This document shows positions 63,807 to 64,000 of a stretch of DNA of 64,000 bases, piece after piece. Positions within the stretch are counted from its first letter, which is position 1. Each line of letters begins with the position of its first letter. The notes beneath the pieces are model-generated. The model saw only the letters and a program-made list of their open reading frames with translations, was not told the DNA's origin and made no database searches. Origin of the DNA: Novosphingobium fuchskuhlense (GTDB lineage: Bacteria > Pseudomonadota > Alphaproteobacteria > Sphingomonadales > Sphingomonadaceae); NCBI RefSeq assembly GCF_001519075.1, contig NZ_KQ954245.1:659552-723551 (forward strand), in the 5' to 3' direction. Made by a program: the position numbers and the translations under genes.

Positions 63807-64000
63807 TTACTTGGCGAGTGCGACCTTTTTGCCACTCACTGGCCGCTGGTAGACGAGCTTTCCGCCTACAAACGTCATGTCCACCTTTGCAGTGAGGAAC
63901 GTCTCCGCCGACCCAGTCAACGGGTCGAACGGCAGCACGATCATGTCGGCCAGCTTGCCTGGCTCGAGCGTGCCCTTCTCGTTTTCCTCCCACGAGAGGT
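63807..64000 (-). CDS. C-terminal part of an amidohydrolase-family protein
   Basis: The last 64 codons of a gene that continues beyond the right edge. The sequence contains GTLEPGKLADMIVLPFDPLT and MTFVGGKLVYQR, the standard C-terminal strands of metal-dependent amidohydrolases (YtcJ or imidazolonepropionase type), and ends KKVALAK at a TAA. A short ATG-initiated ORF in another frame here is spurious. The active-site histidines are outside the window, so the substrate cannot be inferred. Confidence 0.85.
   Translation of the reverse strand, partial: LSWEENEKGTLEPGKLADMIVLPFDPLTGSAETFLTAKVDMTFVGGKLVYQRPVSGKKVALAK

Overview
The window reads as the chromosome of an alphaproteobacterium of the order Sphingomonadales, most like Novosphingobium or a relative. 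This rests on high GC, a DivL-type pseudo-kinase, an AddAB recombination pair, an AmgK/MurU cell-wall recycling pair, three TonB-dependent receptors and several catabolic clusters. It is an inference from gene content. No rRNA, tRNA, CRISPR array, integrase or insertion sequence was found.

Positions 1-10,300: a two-partner secretion pair cut by the left edge (TpsB complete, only the signal peptide of the next gene), then secA, two small exported proteins, argJ overlapping an inositol-monophosphatase-family gene, a REP-like inverted repeat, an M28 peptidase and thioredoxin. Positions 10,300-21,400: a tightly packed minus-strand run divL-tsaE-amgK-murU-addB-addA-(trxA-M28 peptidase), joining cell-cycle control, tRNA modification, muramic-acid recycling and double-strand break repair. 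Five of its junctions overlap or are within 13 bp.

Positions 21,400-33,900: mostly housekeeping genes (ahcY with a palindromic operator and a structured leader, peroxiredoxin, fatty-acid-hydroxylase-type membrane protein, folE, an ftsB-like gene, hotdog thioesterase, Kef-type antiporter) and several hypotheticals. Positions 33,300-44,000: a catabolic island. A MarR gene follows twin inverted repeats. A minus-strand operon encodes a GntR regulator, an HMG-CoA-lyase-like enzyme, HyuA, HyuB, a CoA-transferase and an isochorismatase-family amidase. A divergent TonB receptor shares the GntR intergenic region, and TGTATACA sites lie at both ends of gntR. The substrate is unknown; a cyclic amide or ureide is plausible.

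Positions 44,000-61,300: an acetyltransferase, two more TonB receptors, a TPR-sulfotransferase, then an amine and aldehyde oxidation region. It holds a Tat-exported molybdenum hydroxylase (iorAB-like), a TetR gene with a 16-bp perfect palindrome, an aromatic amine dehydrogenase cluster in the order aauB-aauE-aauD-aauA, a c-type cytochrome, and the molybdenum-cofactor genes xdhC and mocA. The simplest reading is a periplasmic route: aralkylamine to aldehyde by the tryptophan tryptophylquinone enzyme, then aldehyde to acid by the molybdoenzyme. Positions 61,300-64,000: glpK, an exported propeller-like protein and the C-terminus of an amidohydrolase cut by the right edge.
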